Source: Lucinisca nassula (Eukaryota > Mollusca > Bivalvia > Lucinida > Lucinidae). Taken from it: 64,000 nt of DNA. The notes beneath the pieces are model-generated. The model worked only from the letters and a program-made list of their open reading frames with translations, ran no database searches and was not told where the DNA came from. A program made the position numbers and the translations under genes. The stretch is from positions 117,547,037 through 117,611,036 of the forward strand of contig OY757011.1 in assembly GCA_963580285.1 (NCBI GenBank). Direction: 5' to 3'. How positions within the stretch are numbered: position 1 is the stretch's first letter; every line of letters starts with the position of its first letter. This document shows, one piece after another, positions 22,877 to 34,554 of this stretch.

Positions 22877-25249
22877 ATGTCTCCCCCGTTTTTGACCTCT
22901 AAGTATAACCTTGACATTGGAGGTATTGAGCCGGGTCTTGTGTCCAACACATCTAATGAAGATAAACATTTCTGCAAAGTAACTTTAAAAATGTTCAAAA
23001 AATTTCAAAGGGCAATAACTCTTGAAAGGGGCATGATCCGGATGAGAAAAAAAATACGCGTCAGCTTATTTTCCATTAGGAATGCATATATGAAATTTCA
23101 AAACCATAGCATACACAGTTCTAAAGTTATGCTATGCATCCCTTTTAGCATTCATTACAATGGGCACAAATTACCAAAATGACAAAGGGCCATAACTCAT
23201 AAAGTATTTTTCGGAATTTTGTCAAAAGTTAATCAGTTCATATACCTATCACCATCAATATACTCAACAACTTTCAAGGCTCTAGCTCCAATAGTGTTTG
23301 AGAAATTTTGCTGACAAGATTTTATTGAAAAAATTTCAAAGGGCAATAACTCTTGAAAGGGGCATAATCCGGACGAGAAAAAAAATACGAGTCGGCTAAT
23401 TTTCCATGAGGAATCCATATATGAAATTTCAAAACCCTAGCATACACGGTTCGAAAGTTATGCTATGCATCACTTTTAGCATACATTACAATGGGCACAA
23501 ATTACCAAAATGACAAAGGGCTATAACTCACAAAGTATTTTTCGGAATTTTGTCAGAAGTCAATCAGTTCATCTACTCATCACCACCAATATATTCACCA
23601 AATTTCAAGGCTCTAGCTCCAATAGTTTTTGAGATATCTTGCTGACAAGATTTTATTAAAAAAATTTCAAAGAGCAATCACTCTTGAAGGGGGCATAATC
23701 CGGACGAGAAAAAAAATACGCGTCAGCTAATTTTCCATGAGGTTCTTTAGTTATGCTATGCATCAAAAGCGTAACGGACAGACAAACGGACAAACGAAGC
23801 AGAACCAATATGCCTCAAAGTTGGAGGCATAAAAAGGCCCCTTTTTGTTCTTTGACCTCTTAGTACGACCTTGACATTTGAGGTACCAACTTGGGTCATG
23901 AACGCAACACATCGTCTTATGGTGGTTAACATTTCTGCCAAGTAATTTCAAAATCCATCTAAAAATAAGAAAGTTATTGACAGAACACAAAAAAGGCCCC
24001 TTTTTTTGACCTTTAACCTCTATGTATGACCTTGACCTTTCAGGTACCAAACTGGGTCATGCGTGCAACACATCATCTCATGGTGTTTAACATTTCTGCC
24101 AAGCAATTTCAAAATCCATCTAAAAATAAGAAAGTTATTGACCAAACACGAAAAAAAGGGCCCTTTTTTGACTTTTGACCTCTATGTATGACCTTGACAC
24201 TTGAGGTATCAAACTGAATCATGCATGCAACACATTGTCTCATGATAGTTAACATTTTTGCCAAGAAACTTCAAATTCCATCTAAAAAAAAGCAAGTTAT
24301 TGACAAAACCGGAAAAAAGGCCCCTTTTTTACCTTTGACCTCTAAGTATGACCTTGACCTTTGAGGTACCAACCTTGGTCATGCACGTAACACATCGTCT
24401 TATATTGGTTAACATTTCTGCCAAGTGATTTCACAATCCATCTCAAAATGAGAAAGTTATTGACAAAACACGAAAAAAAGGCCCCTTTTTTGACCTTCGA
24501 CCTCTAAGTATGACCTTGACCTTCGAGGTACTGACCTGCCTGATGCACACCACACATCGTCTCATGCTTGTTAATATTTCTGCCAAGTAATTTTAAAATC
24601 CATCTCAAAATAAGAAAGTTATTGACAAAACACGAAAAAAAGGCCCCTTTTTTGACCTTTGACCTCTAAGTATGACCTTGACCTTCGAGGTACTGACCTG
24701 CCTGATGCACACCACACATCGTCTCATGGTGGTTAATATTTCTGCCAAGTAATTTTAAAATTCATCTCAAAATAAGAAAGTTATTGACCAAATACGAAAA
24801 AAAGGCCCCTTTTTTGACCTTTGACCTCTAAGTATGACCTTGACCTTTGAGGTACCGATCTGATTCATGCGCACCACACATCGTCTTATGGTTGTTAATA
24901 TTTCTGCCAAGTAATTTTAAAATCCATCTGAAAATAAGAAAGTTATTGACCGGACACGATTTGCCCATACATATATACATACCAACAAACTTCCAAGGGA
25001 GATAATTCAAAAAGTATAAATGCGAGAGTTATAGTTCTTGCGCACTGCACGTCGTCTAATGCTGATTTATATTTATACTAAGTTTCGTGACGATAGCTCC
25101 ACCGGTTTTCAAGTTATAGAGCGGACACGAATGTGTGACAGACAGACAGACAGACGGACAGACGGACAGACAGACAGACGGACAGACAGACAGACGCCCG
25201 GGGGAAAAACAATATGTCTCTCCGAAAAAAATTTTTTCGGGGGAGACAT
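22877..25249 (+). mobile_element. E10a: ATGTCTCCCCC...GGGGGAGACAT element
   Basis: The 11-bp termini are inverted (ATGTCTCCCCC at 22877-22887; GGGGGAGACAT at 25239-25249). A first section (22950-23760) has units with 'gggcaataactcttgaaagg' and 'ttttccatgaggaatcc', and ends with its own microsatellite and ATGCCTC/GGAGGCAT hairpin (about 23770-23832), suggesting a nested or fused second family. The rest is about 160-bp units with 'gacctttgacctctaagtatgacc'. A GACA/GACG microsatellite (25137-25196) and a hairpin around tccgaaaa/ttttcggg precede the end. Inserted in E0. Confidence 0.75.
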
Positions 25250-25282
25250 AAATAGGTCAAAGGTCAAGGTCACAGATAAAAA

Positions 25283-27728
25283 CAAGAGGCCCATGGGCCA
25301 CTATGCTCACCAGAGGTCAAGGCTGAAAATCTTGCCTAGCCCCTGGCAGCCATGTATTTAATGAAAGTTTCTTATCATAAGGACCAAGAAAGTTTATGGT
25401 TTAGGGGTGGGTATCAAAACGGTTTGTGAATTATAAGGCTATTTTATGAAATAGAGGGGTTAGGAACAGCCCCTTTGATCCCCTCAAGTTGTTGTGCCTG
25501 AATGTGTCTATTTATAAGGAACACTAAGGAACACGGATATATATGTGATTGCAGGATGGTGATCTGAATGGCTTCTATGATATATGGCAATTAATGAAGT
25601 GGTGGAGTACACTGGCCCCAGGAAAAAAAAAGACCCCAGGGTTGGTGTAACTGAATGGTCTTACCATAAGGAACAAGAAAATATATGGTCAAGGGGTGGG
25701 GATCTGAACGGTTTCTGTGATATACAGCTTTTTATGAAGAGAAGGGGTGGGGCATGACCCCGGGGCCCAAGTGTTGGGGTCACTGAATGTGTCTTATCAT
25801 CAGGAAAATGAATATATATGTTTAATGGGTGAGGTTCTGAACAGCTTCTCAGATATTTGGCCTTTTGTGAAGTGGAGGGGTGGGGCATGGCCCCAGCACA
25901 CCCTTGGAGACCCATAGGTTGGTATCATTCAATGTGTCTTATCATAAGGAACAAGAATATACAGTCCACTCTCGTTATCTCGAACCTCACGGGACCGGCT
26001 AATAAAGTTCGAGTTATCCGTAGTACGAGATAACCAAAGTGTGACGTCACATGTATATCAGAACACCTTGTTTGCCATGATATGCTTGGTATTCTTGGTA
26101 ATTCTTACATGAACGGTTTACTGAGTTTTTAAATAATAAATAAAACCGATAGATTTCTCACGTATTTTGTTGTCATTTAAATTTCCTACAAATCTGGGTT
26201 TCCAAATATGCTAAATATAGTTAGATACTAAACAGACTGGTTCCCGCTTGTGAATGCAACGCTTATATTACTTCGGAGAGCATCTCCCCTCTAACTGTAA
26301 GATTAACCGTCACTATGGCAAACAGTTTACATGTAGGTCCTGCCGCGAAAGCTTGTTATGAGCCATCCCTTTTGGATCTACATGTACACTGTTTGTACAT
26401 GGATTTGCATCGGTTAAGAAACAGACGGGTTAACAACGATACTTAACATGTCGAGATTATCACAACTTTTTTCACTTTCTTTGACATTTCTGCAATAAAG
26501 ACAACGCCGCCTTTTATCACGGAAATATTGCAAATCATTGACACGAGACGGTGTAAGATTAAAGGTTGAGCACCGTGTCAGTCTTTATTACACGCACATG
26601 ATTTTCTTAGATGCCGAAAAGGTAATGTGTGTGCTAATTTTAATTGCAAACGCACCTGGACAAATTGGATAATTAACAACATTGTGAGTATTGATGAATT
26701 GTTTTCTAAAGGCCTATTACAAAATTGAAGGACCGTACGAATGTTTTTTTTTTTTTTCGTTTTTTTTTTTGTTTCGTTACGTCAAGAATCCCGGTTCGAG
26801 ATACGCAGTAGTAAAAACAGTGAAAAATACATTCAGGGATTGAAAATGATGGGCAAGATAGCCAAAGTGTCGACTTAAAAGTAGTTCGACACATGCGAAG
26901 TTGAAATACAATAAATATATAGGGGAAATGTACGGGACTTAGAAATCGGTTCGACATAAGCGATAGGGTCGAGATAAGCGGGGTCGAGATAACGAGAGTC
27001 AACTGTATATCATTTACGGGTGGGGATCTGAACGGTTTCAGAGATATTGGGCCATTTTTGAAATGGAAGGGGTGGGGCATGGGCAAAACACACCTAAGGG
27101 ACCCACAAGTTGGTGTCACTGAATGCGTCTTATCACAAGGAACAAGAATATATTTGGTTTAGGGGTGGGAATCTGAACAGTTTCTGAGATATTGGGCCCT
27201 TTTTGAACTAAAGAACCGAATTTCATAAAAAACACAAAACCCATTGAGACTTATATGGTGATTATTTTCAATAAGTTTCAGCCTCATAGAGCATATGGTT
27301 TCTGAGGAGATTACTTTTTTAGTATTTTTTTTCCATTTTTTTTGCATTTCGGTTTCCATGGCAACCAATAAAAATGAGCAGTAAGCCTAAAATCATATGG
27401 CAGATAGTAGATTGCTTAAAGAACATTTCTATGAAAGTTTTGTCCAAATATCTGCAAAGGCTTAGAAGTTAAAGCCATTTTTTATTTTTCCCCATTATAA
27501 GTCTATGGGAGCTCTAAGTTGCCATAGCAACCAAACTAAATAGCCGATTTTCATAAAAAACATAACTTTTCAATCCCCCAGCCCAAGGATGCTACAGATA
27601 AAATTTGGGCCCAATCTGCCCTGTGGCTTCAGAGGAGATGTCGTTTGAAAGTGTTGACGACAGACGACAACGCAGACGGACAACTGCCTATCCTATAACT
27701 CCCCCGGAGCCTTCGGCTCTGGTGAGCT
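25283..27728 (+). mobile_element. E4: CAAGAG element, interrupted by a MITE
   Basis: It starts CAAGAGGCCCATGGGCC then ACTATGCTCACCAGAG. It ends CGGAGCCTTCGGCTCtGGTGAGCT (hairpin GAGCC-ttc-GGCTC) after a gacgacagacgacaacgcagacg stretch (27655-27681). The core units read 'ggggtggggatctgaacggt', '...gtcttatcataaggaacaag'. The E4 core is split at 25962-27005 by a TA-flanked MITE. The last about 400 bp have a different sequence with 'ggagatgtcgtttgaaag', shared with the E3, E6 and E7 tails. Inserted in an A-rich position of E0. Confidence 0.75.
25962..27005. mobile_element. pogo/Tigger-like MITE, 1,044 bp, TA target duplication
   Basis: Inverted ends CAGTCCACTCTCGTTATCTC and GAGATAACGAGAGTCAACTG are flanked by TA on both sides. 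CAGT(T/C)...CTCTCGTTATCTCGA ends resemble pogo/Tigger-type Tc1-mariner elements. Sub-terminal repeats (ttcgagttatccg, ttcgacataagcg) support this. No transposase frame survives, so it is a deletion derivative. The E4 sequence rejoins cleanly across it ('caagaatata/tatcatttacgggtgggg'). Confidence 0.8.
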
Positions 27729-28576
27729 AAAAATGTATGGGGGGAAAGGTGATGTCAAAAGGAACCTACATGCCAAATATGAAGGCTCTATCTCAAATGG
27801 TTATGAAGTTAGGATAATGTATGTCAAAGGTCAAGGTCACAGGTAAAAAAATTTGTATGAGTGGTAAGGCAATGTCACAAGGAACTTACATGCCAAATAT
27901 GAAGGCTCTACCTCAAATGATTAGAAAGTAATGAAAAGTAGGTCAAAAGGTCAAGGTCAAAGGTAAAAACAATTTGTTTGAGTGGCAATGACACAAGGAA
28001 CCTACATGCCAAATATGAAGGCTCTATCTCAAATGGTAAGAGAGTTATGACAAAGTAGGTCAAAAGTCAAGGTCACAGGTAATTTTTTTGTATGAGTGGT
28101 AAGGCAATATCACAAGGAACCTACATGCCAAATTTGAAGTTTCTATCTCAAATAGTTAAAACAAATATGAAAAAGTAGGTCAAAAGTCCAGGGTCAAGGT
28201 CAAAAGTCAAAATTTGTATGAGTGGAAAGGGAATGTCACAAGGAACCTACATGCCAAATATGAAGGCTCTATCTCAAATGGTTATGGAGTTAGGATAAAG
28301 TAGGTCAAAGGTCAAGGTCACAGGTAAAATTTTTTGCATGAGTGTTAAGGCAATGTCACAAGGAACCTACATGCCAAATATGAAGGCTCTATCTCAAATG
28401 GTTACAAAGTTATGATAAAGTAGGTCAATGGTCAAGGTCACAGGTATTTTTTTTGTATGAGTGGTAAGGCAATGTCACAAGGAACCTACATGCCTAATAT
28501 GAAGTCTCTATCTCAAATAGTTAAAAAATTATGACAAAGTAGGTCAAAGGTCCAGGGTCAAGGTCACAAGTCAAAA

Positions 28577-30216
28577 CAAGAGCACCGCATGCGGGTGCCA
28601 ATGCTCGGCTGCAGGTGCTTTTGATAGAAAACAACTAGTCCAAGTCTGAAGTAAACTAGCTTTTTTTGTCAAAAGGAAATGTACCCCCACCCCCAAACAC
28701 ACAGACACACACCAACTATGAGGGATCCATGTTCTATGGTGATCTTGAAAATGTGGTGTTAGGAGGCCTTCATGCGGACTGAACAAATTATTTGTCTAAA
28801 TCGCGACGGAAGTAAGGGCGAGGATTGTGGCCACGTAAAATCGATTTAAGCCCCCCAGTGGAAATCTTCCACTGACCGTTCCAAGGCGGCTCTTCTGTGG
28901 CGATTTATTTATGTTGTTGTTTGTTACTTACTGTGTGTATCACTTGTGTCTTTTAATTTTGGATGGCCATATGGCCATTTTGTGGGAAAGTAACTGTCCA
29001 TATGGCCTTCCTTTGTTTAGGTTTCCATTATGGTCTGGTCGCTTAATGTTTGTATTTCTTTCCCTTTGGTGTCTTTTATGGATGGAGTAAGTTAATTGTA
29101 TCAATTCCTGATCTTTGTTTTACTTCTACTTTTCATGCATATCATAATTACGTCAAGGTCACCATTTATATCAACCTGTTAATGTGATACTATACATACA
29201 TGTATTATGAAATATAAGCAAGGATCTATCAATTAGTTATGGAGGTAGTACAGTGAAAACCATTTCCTGAACAATCAAAGTTCTGCGGTGACCTTAAAAC
29301 TAGGTCAAGGTCACCAAATTCCTTTCAGCAATGGTGATCCTCCTAAAATGCTAACTAGCAAACATGACTAGAAATCCATTTTCTGATCAAAGTTTCATGA
29401 TGACCTTGAAATTTAGATCAAGATCCCCAAATTCCTTTCTGCAATGGTGACCCTCCTAGTTATGCTAAATACAAATTATGACCAGAATCCATCCATTGGT
29501 TTGGGAGTAACCGTAGTGAAACCCATTTTCTGAACAATCAAAGTTCAGCAGTAACCTTGAAAATTAGGTCAAGGTCATCAAATTCCTTTCAGCAATGGTG
29601 ACCCTCCTAATTATGTTAAATACCAAACATGACCAGAATACATCCATTGGTTCTGGAGAAAACGCAGTGAAACCAATTTTCTGTACAATCAAAGTTTCAT
29701 GGTGACCTTGAAAATTAGGTCAAGGTCACCAAATTCCTTTCTGCAATGGAGACCCTCCTAATTATGCTAAATACCAAACATGACCAGAGTCTATCCAGTG
29801 GTTCTAGAGATATAGCAGTGAAACCCATTTTCTGAATGATCAAAGTTCCGTGGTGACCTTGAAAATTAAGTCAAGGTCACCAAATTCCTTTCTGCAATGG
29901 AGACCCTCCAAATTATGCTACATACCAAACATGATCAGAATCCATCCATCAGTTGTTGAGAAACTGCAGTGAAACCATTTTTCAACAAAAATTCTAAGTC
30001 AAAAAAGGGGCATAATTGTGCCAATAATATTTTGAGGGTTACCTCCCCTACTGGTATGAGTTCCCCTTTTCATAATGAACAACCAGTCCGAGTTTCAAGT
30101 AAATATCTAGTAATGACTGAGATATTACAAAATGTCCAAGTTTTTGCACGACGACGACGCAGACGCAGCCAGAGCTTTGACAATACCTCGTTGTTTTCTT
30201 CGAAAACAGCCGAGCT
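28577..30216 (+). mobile_element. E5: CAAGAG element with about 150-bp core
   Basis: It starts CAAGAGCACCGCATGCGGGT (palindrome GCACCgcatgcGGGTGC) then CAATGCTCGGCTGC. It ends GTTTTC-ttc-GAAAAC-AGCCGAGCT, so the subterminal GCTCGGCTG and CAGCCGAGC are inverse. Five units of about 150 bp ('aattaggtcaaggtcaccaa', 'attcctttctgcaatgg') fill 29270-29960. A CGACGACGACGCAGACGC microsatellite lies at about 30148-30166. An unrelated sequence occupies about 28780-29125. Inserted in E0, where 'gagtggaaaggg' resumes. Confidence 0.8.
28780..29125 (+). repeat. Insert inside E5, related to 15900-16260
   Basis: Contains 'atttaagccccccagtggaa' and 'ccgttccaaggcggc', matching the dispersed repeat at about 15928-15985 with substitutions. 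Followed by T-rich sequence with the repeated phrase 'catatggcc'. Probably a retroelement fragment. Confidence 0.4.
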
Positions 30217-30429
30217 AATGAGTGGAAAGGGAATGCCACAAGGAACATACATGCCAAATATAAAGGCTCTATCTCAAACGGTTAAAAAGTTACTATAAGT
30301 AGGTCAAATGGTCAAGGGTCAAGGTCACAGGTCAGTTTTTTTGTGCGAGTGGGAAGACAATGTCACAAGGAACATACATGTCAAATATAAAGGCTCTATC
30401 TCAAACAGTTCTAAAGTTATGATAAAACA

Positions 30430-32490
30430 AAAAAATACCATAATACCAGATGCAATTTTGCTAAATAAATTCCAAAAATAATTGAACCTGACAGTCGCCT
30501 AGTTGAAACAGATCATCAGTACAGAGTGTAGGAACTGATCATGCCAAGAACGTACCATCTGATCAGGGTCTACACTGTTTACCGAAAAAAATCAGACAAA
30601 ATTTTTCTAAATAAATTCCAAAAATAATTCAAACTGGAGGTTGCCTAGTTGAAACAGATCATCGGTACAGTGTAGGCACTGATCATGCCAAGAACTTGCC
30701 ATCTGATCAGGGTCTACACTGTTTGCCGAAAAAAATCAGATACAATTTTTCTAAATAAATTCCAAAAATAATTCAACCTGGAAGTTGCCTAGTTAAAACA
30801 GATCATCAGTACAGAGTGTAGGCACTGATCATTCCAAGAACATGCCATCTGATCAGGGTCTACACTGTTTACCGAAAAAAATCAGATGAAATTTTTCTAA
30901 ATAAATTCCATAACATTCAACCCTGAGGTTGCCTAGTTGAAACAGATCATCAGCACAGAGTGTAGGCACTGATCATGCCAAGAACATGCCATCTGATCAG
31001 GGTCTCCACTGTTTGCCGAAAAAAATCAGATGAAATTTTTCTAAATAAATTCCATAACATTCAACCCTGAGGTTGCCTAGTTGAAACAGATCATCGGCAC
31101 AGAGTGTAGGCACTGATCATGCCGAGAACATGCCATCTAATCAGGGTCTACACTGTTTGCCGAAAAAAATCAGATGAAATTTTTCTAAATAAATTCCAAA
31201 AATAATTCAACCTGGAGGTTGACTAGTTGAAACAGATCATCGGTACAGAGTGTAGGCACTGATCATGCCAAGAACGTGCCATCTGATCAGGGTCTACACT
31301 GTTTACCAAAAAAAATCAGATGCAATTTTTCTAAATAAATTCCAAAAATAATTCAACCTGGAGGTTGCCTAGGTGAAACAGATCATGGACACAGAGTGTA
31401 AGCACTGATCATGCCAAGAACGTGCCATCTGATCAGGGCCTACACTGTTTACCGAAAAAAAAAATCAGATGAAATTTTCTAAATAAATTCCAAAAACAAT
31501 TGAACCTGACAGTTGCCTAGTTGAAATAGATCATCAGTACAGAGTGTAGGCACTGATCATGCCAAGAACATGCCATCTGATCAGGGTCTACACTATTTAC
31601 CGAAAAAAATCAGATGCAATTTTTCTAAATTAATTCCAAAAATAATTGAACCTGACAGTCGCCTAGTTGAAACAGATCATCGGTACAGAGTGAAGGCACT
31701 GATCATGCCAAGAACGTGCCATCTGATCAGGGTCTACACTGTTTACCGAAAAAAATTGAATGAAATTTTTCTAAATAAATTCCAAAAATAATTTGACCTG
31801 GAGGTTGCCAAGTTGAAACAGATCATCAGCACAGAGTGTAGGCACTGATCATGCCAAGAACATGTCATCTGATCAGGGTCTACACTGTTTACCGAAAAAA
31901 AAATCAGATGAAATTTTTCTAAATAAATTCCAAAAACAATTGATCCTGACAGTCGCCTAGTTGAAACAGATCATCGGTACAGAGTGTAGGCACTGATCAT
32001 GCCAAGAACATGCCATCTGATCAGGGTCTACACTGTTTACCGAAAAAAAAATCAGATGCAATTTTTCTAAATTAATTCCAAAAAAATTTGAACCTGACAG
32101 TTGCCTAGTTGAAACAGATCATCGGCACAGAGTGTAGGCACTGATCATGCCAAGAACATGCCATCTGATCAGGGTATACACTGTTTACCGAAAAAAATCA
32201 GACGAAATTTTTCTAAATAAATTCCAAAAATAATTGAACCTGACAGTCGCCTAGTTGAAACAGATCATCGGTACAGAGTGTATGCACTGATCATGCCAAG
32301 AATATGCCATCTGATCAGGGTCTACACTGTTTGCCGAAAAAAATCAGATGAAATTTTTCTAAATAAATTCCAAAAATAATTCAACCTGGATGTTGCCTAT
32401 TTGAAACAGATCATCGGCACAGAGTATCGGCACTGATCATGCCAAGAATGTGCCATCTGATCAGGGTCTACACTGTTTACCTATAAAGAT
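30430..32490 (+). repeat. Satellite-like array, 14 units of about 146 bp
   Basis: The anchor 'atctgatcagggtctacact' occurs 14 times, from 30561 to 32459 (one copy with gatcag changed to aatcag). Spacing is 144-148 bp, mean 146. Each unit also has 'gaaacagatcatcggtacag' and 'cactgatcatgcc', rich in TGATCA half palindromes, and an A-run after 'tttaccg'. Unit length is close to nucleosomal DNA length. No terminal structures like those of E1-E7 were found. Confidence 0.9.
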
Positions 32491-33169
32491 GGAACAAAAG
32501 GTTCCAAAAGAATTCCAAAAAATATTCAACCTTACAACCCTTAATTTCACAACTGACTCTTGCATTATATTAGCCTGCAGAGAATGGCTTTCTTGATGTA
32601 TGCCACCACTGGGTTTGAACATTTGACCAGGAAGGTGAAATTGTATTCTTTCATGTACTCTGCCCTATGATAACTTATAATGATTGTCAAGCAGTAATGA
32701 GAATTAATTTGAATAATTTTTTATTTTTTTCTAGTTCATAAAAGAATATGTATGTTCTGGGTACATGTAAGAATCGTCTCAACTCTCAAAGCAATGATTC
32801 TTACAAGTACACCCCAACCCCTTTATAACACTAATGTTTTGGGTCCAAAGCAGGAACCGTGTTAGTTAAACAACTGTGTTACATCCAAACAAAAATGTAT
32901 AAATTATATAGAAAAATGACCAAGAATGGTAATTTTTCTATACAATCTATACACTTTTGGGATCCATCTGGAAACCATGTTATATCCAAAACCGTGTTAT
33001 AACAAACCCTGTTATAAGAGTTTGTAGTGTATCCACAACATTATATAATTATAACAATAGATATAGAATAACTTATTAATTATTTGTTTGATTTGAGGTT
33101 TTTACATCCCAGCAACACTTTACATGTCATTTCGGAGGCGTTGGGACATTTATCAGACATTGAGATGAA
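32490..33169. other. Non-coding spacer after the satellite
   Basis: AT-rich. About 33085-33176 carries a 'ttttacatccca..cat..gagatgaaatg' block that recurs at about 35615-35700, probably an old SINE-type fragment. Confidence 0.4.
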
Positions 33170-33460
33170 ATGACATCTCAAGCCCTGCCACCCAATAAAA
33201 CCAATCAGGTTTATATGCATGGTTGGCCAGTCTTGCACAATCTTTCCTTGGTTGCCATGTCTAAAAAAGGAAAGAAAAATATTGTTTTTTATTCTGACAA
33301 TTGTGCTGCCCAAAACAAGAATAAATATATAGTTTTGGTTTGCCATACAAAAACTAAATTTAGATTTAATAGAACAAAAGTATTTAGAGAAGGGTCACAT
33401 TCACTAGTAGAAAGCCTGATAACTTTGAGCAAATTGATCAGGCTAAAATGGCTGATTTAA
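33170..33460 (+). pseudogene. Possible transposase-like remnant (S-D-N-C-x-x-Q-N-K motif)
   Basis: A 96-residue frame contains NIVFYSDNCAAQNKNKY followed by a hydrophobic stretch, F-R-F-N and E-G-S-H-S. The 'YSDNCxGQNKN' signature occurs in many multicopy invertebrate proteins thought to derive from DDE-type transposable elements (from memory, DUF7869-like). Only this segment is recognisable; the start codon is not meaningful and the first residues overlap a dispersed non-coding repeat. It is most likely a fragment of a decayed element inside the gene's 22 kb intron. A spurious frame is possible. Confidence 0.4.
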
Positions 33461-33477
33461 GTTTTTTTCTTGCCACT

Positions 33478-33672
33478 ACCGTAAAATCCTAAAAATTTGG
33501 ACATGTCAAGGATTTGATGTAATGCTCCTTAAATTTTTTACAAATTTGTTTCATGATCCAACCAGGTTCAAAAGTCACAGACAAAATTGCAAATAGAGTA
33601 GACCTTGATCAGACAATGTGATCCTGGTTTGCAATTGTGTCTATCTGTTCAAATTCTTAGGATTATTACGGT
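33478..33672. mobile_element. Small MITE, 195 bp, ACCGTAAAATCCTAA ends
   Basis: Imperfect inverted ends: ACCGTAAAATCCTAAAAATT at the left, AATTCTTAGGATTATTACGG(T) at the right. The inside contains 'gatcagacaatgtgatcctg'. A diverged relative lies at 34926-35150. Confidence 0.6.
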
Positions 33673-33888
33673 CAAAGGTTTTCTTTCTTGCATACTGCTA
33701 TCTGAATAGTCTTAGCTCTGTGATTTATTGACAGAATTGAAACAAAGCAGCTTCTTTACATTACAATAATATATCCCTGTCCTAGAAATGTCATCTTTAT
33801 ATCACATTCAAATGAATGTCATACTACAGAATTCTGGTCTCTAGTCAAAACATAGGTTGTGGATGCTCTGTAGTTCTGCCTCATTTTT

Positions 33889-34521
33889 ATCCCCACGAGG
33901 GGATATTAAAATCGCCTCCGCCCGTCTGTCCGTCCGTCCGTTATGCTATCTCCTCCTTAACTACTGGTCGAAATCCATTCAAATTTGGTGTGTAAGTTCC
34001 TTACATGAGTGGGGTGTGCAACGTCACATTAATTTTTGGACGCCGCCCCAATGGTCTTGGTGAGGGGTCAAAAGGTCAAATATCAATAAAATTTAATTCC
34101 AAAGTCATTTTTTTAGATTTTGATACCAAACTTTGCAGAACTAATTATTAATGGAAATGTAAAACATATCAAACGGGATTTTGGCTCTGACCCCTGGGTC
34201 ATGCCCAAGGGATCTGACTTTGGGGGTCGGGGGATCAAAATTGAACTTTTTCAGAATAAAGTTATGTGGCATATCAAATTGAAAGGGACGATTAGTGGAA
34301 TACAATGCAAGTAAAATTTTGACCCTAGGGTCAGATCGGGGCCAGGGGGAGGGGTCAAAAGGTCAAAATTTAAGTTTTTTCGGAACACAGTCATGTGGCA
34401 TATCAAGTTGAAAGGGATGATTAGTAGAATATAATACAAGTAAAATTTTTACCCTGGCGTCTGATTGGGCCCTGCGGGAGGGGTTTTCCTAACTTAGACC
34501 CCGCGGTGAAAGCGTGGGGAT
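33889..34521 (-). mobile_element. Tandem-core element in opposite orientation, ATCCCCAC ends
   Basis: The ends are inverted (ATCCCCAC at 33889-33896, GTGGGGAT at 34514-34521). The tetranucleotide microsatellite (cgtctgtccgtccgtccg, about 33919-33936) and hairpin TATCCCCacgaGGGGATA lie at the left, so by the convention used here the element reads on the minus strand. About three 125-bp units ('gtggcatatcaarttgaaag') form the core. Confidence 0.6.
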
Positions 34522-34554
34522 TTGCGATGGCGCGCCATTGACTGCATTCCAGTT

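Larger units (their letters stand above)
18003..30430 (+). mobile_element. E0: host array (about 120-bp units) split by four other elements
   Basis: It starts CAAGACCTGTCTCCAGACAGG (head palindrome CCTGTCtccaGACAGG) followed by GGAGCTTACC. The core unit reads 'gtatgagtggtaaggcaatg', 'caaggaacctacatgccaaa', 'tatgaaggctctatctcaaa', then 'aggtcaaaggtcaaggtcac'. E0 pieces are visible at 18180-18377, 22584-22876, 25250-25282, 27729-28576 and 30217-30430, separated by E3, E10a, E4 and E5. About 12-14 units remain. The 3' end is not seen; the 146-bp satellite follows. Starts 66 bp from SET exon b. Confidence 0.7.

Noticed and set aside
26706..27119. 137-residue minus-strand frame across the MITE
   Set aside because: Crosses the MITE/E4 boundary and has no transposase motifs.
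30430..32490. CRISPR-like array
   Set aside because: Units repeat along their whole 146 bp with no unique spacers, and the genome is eukaryotic.
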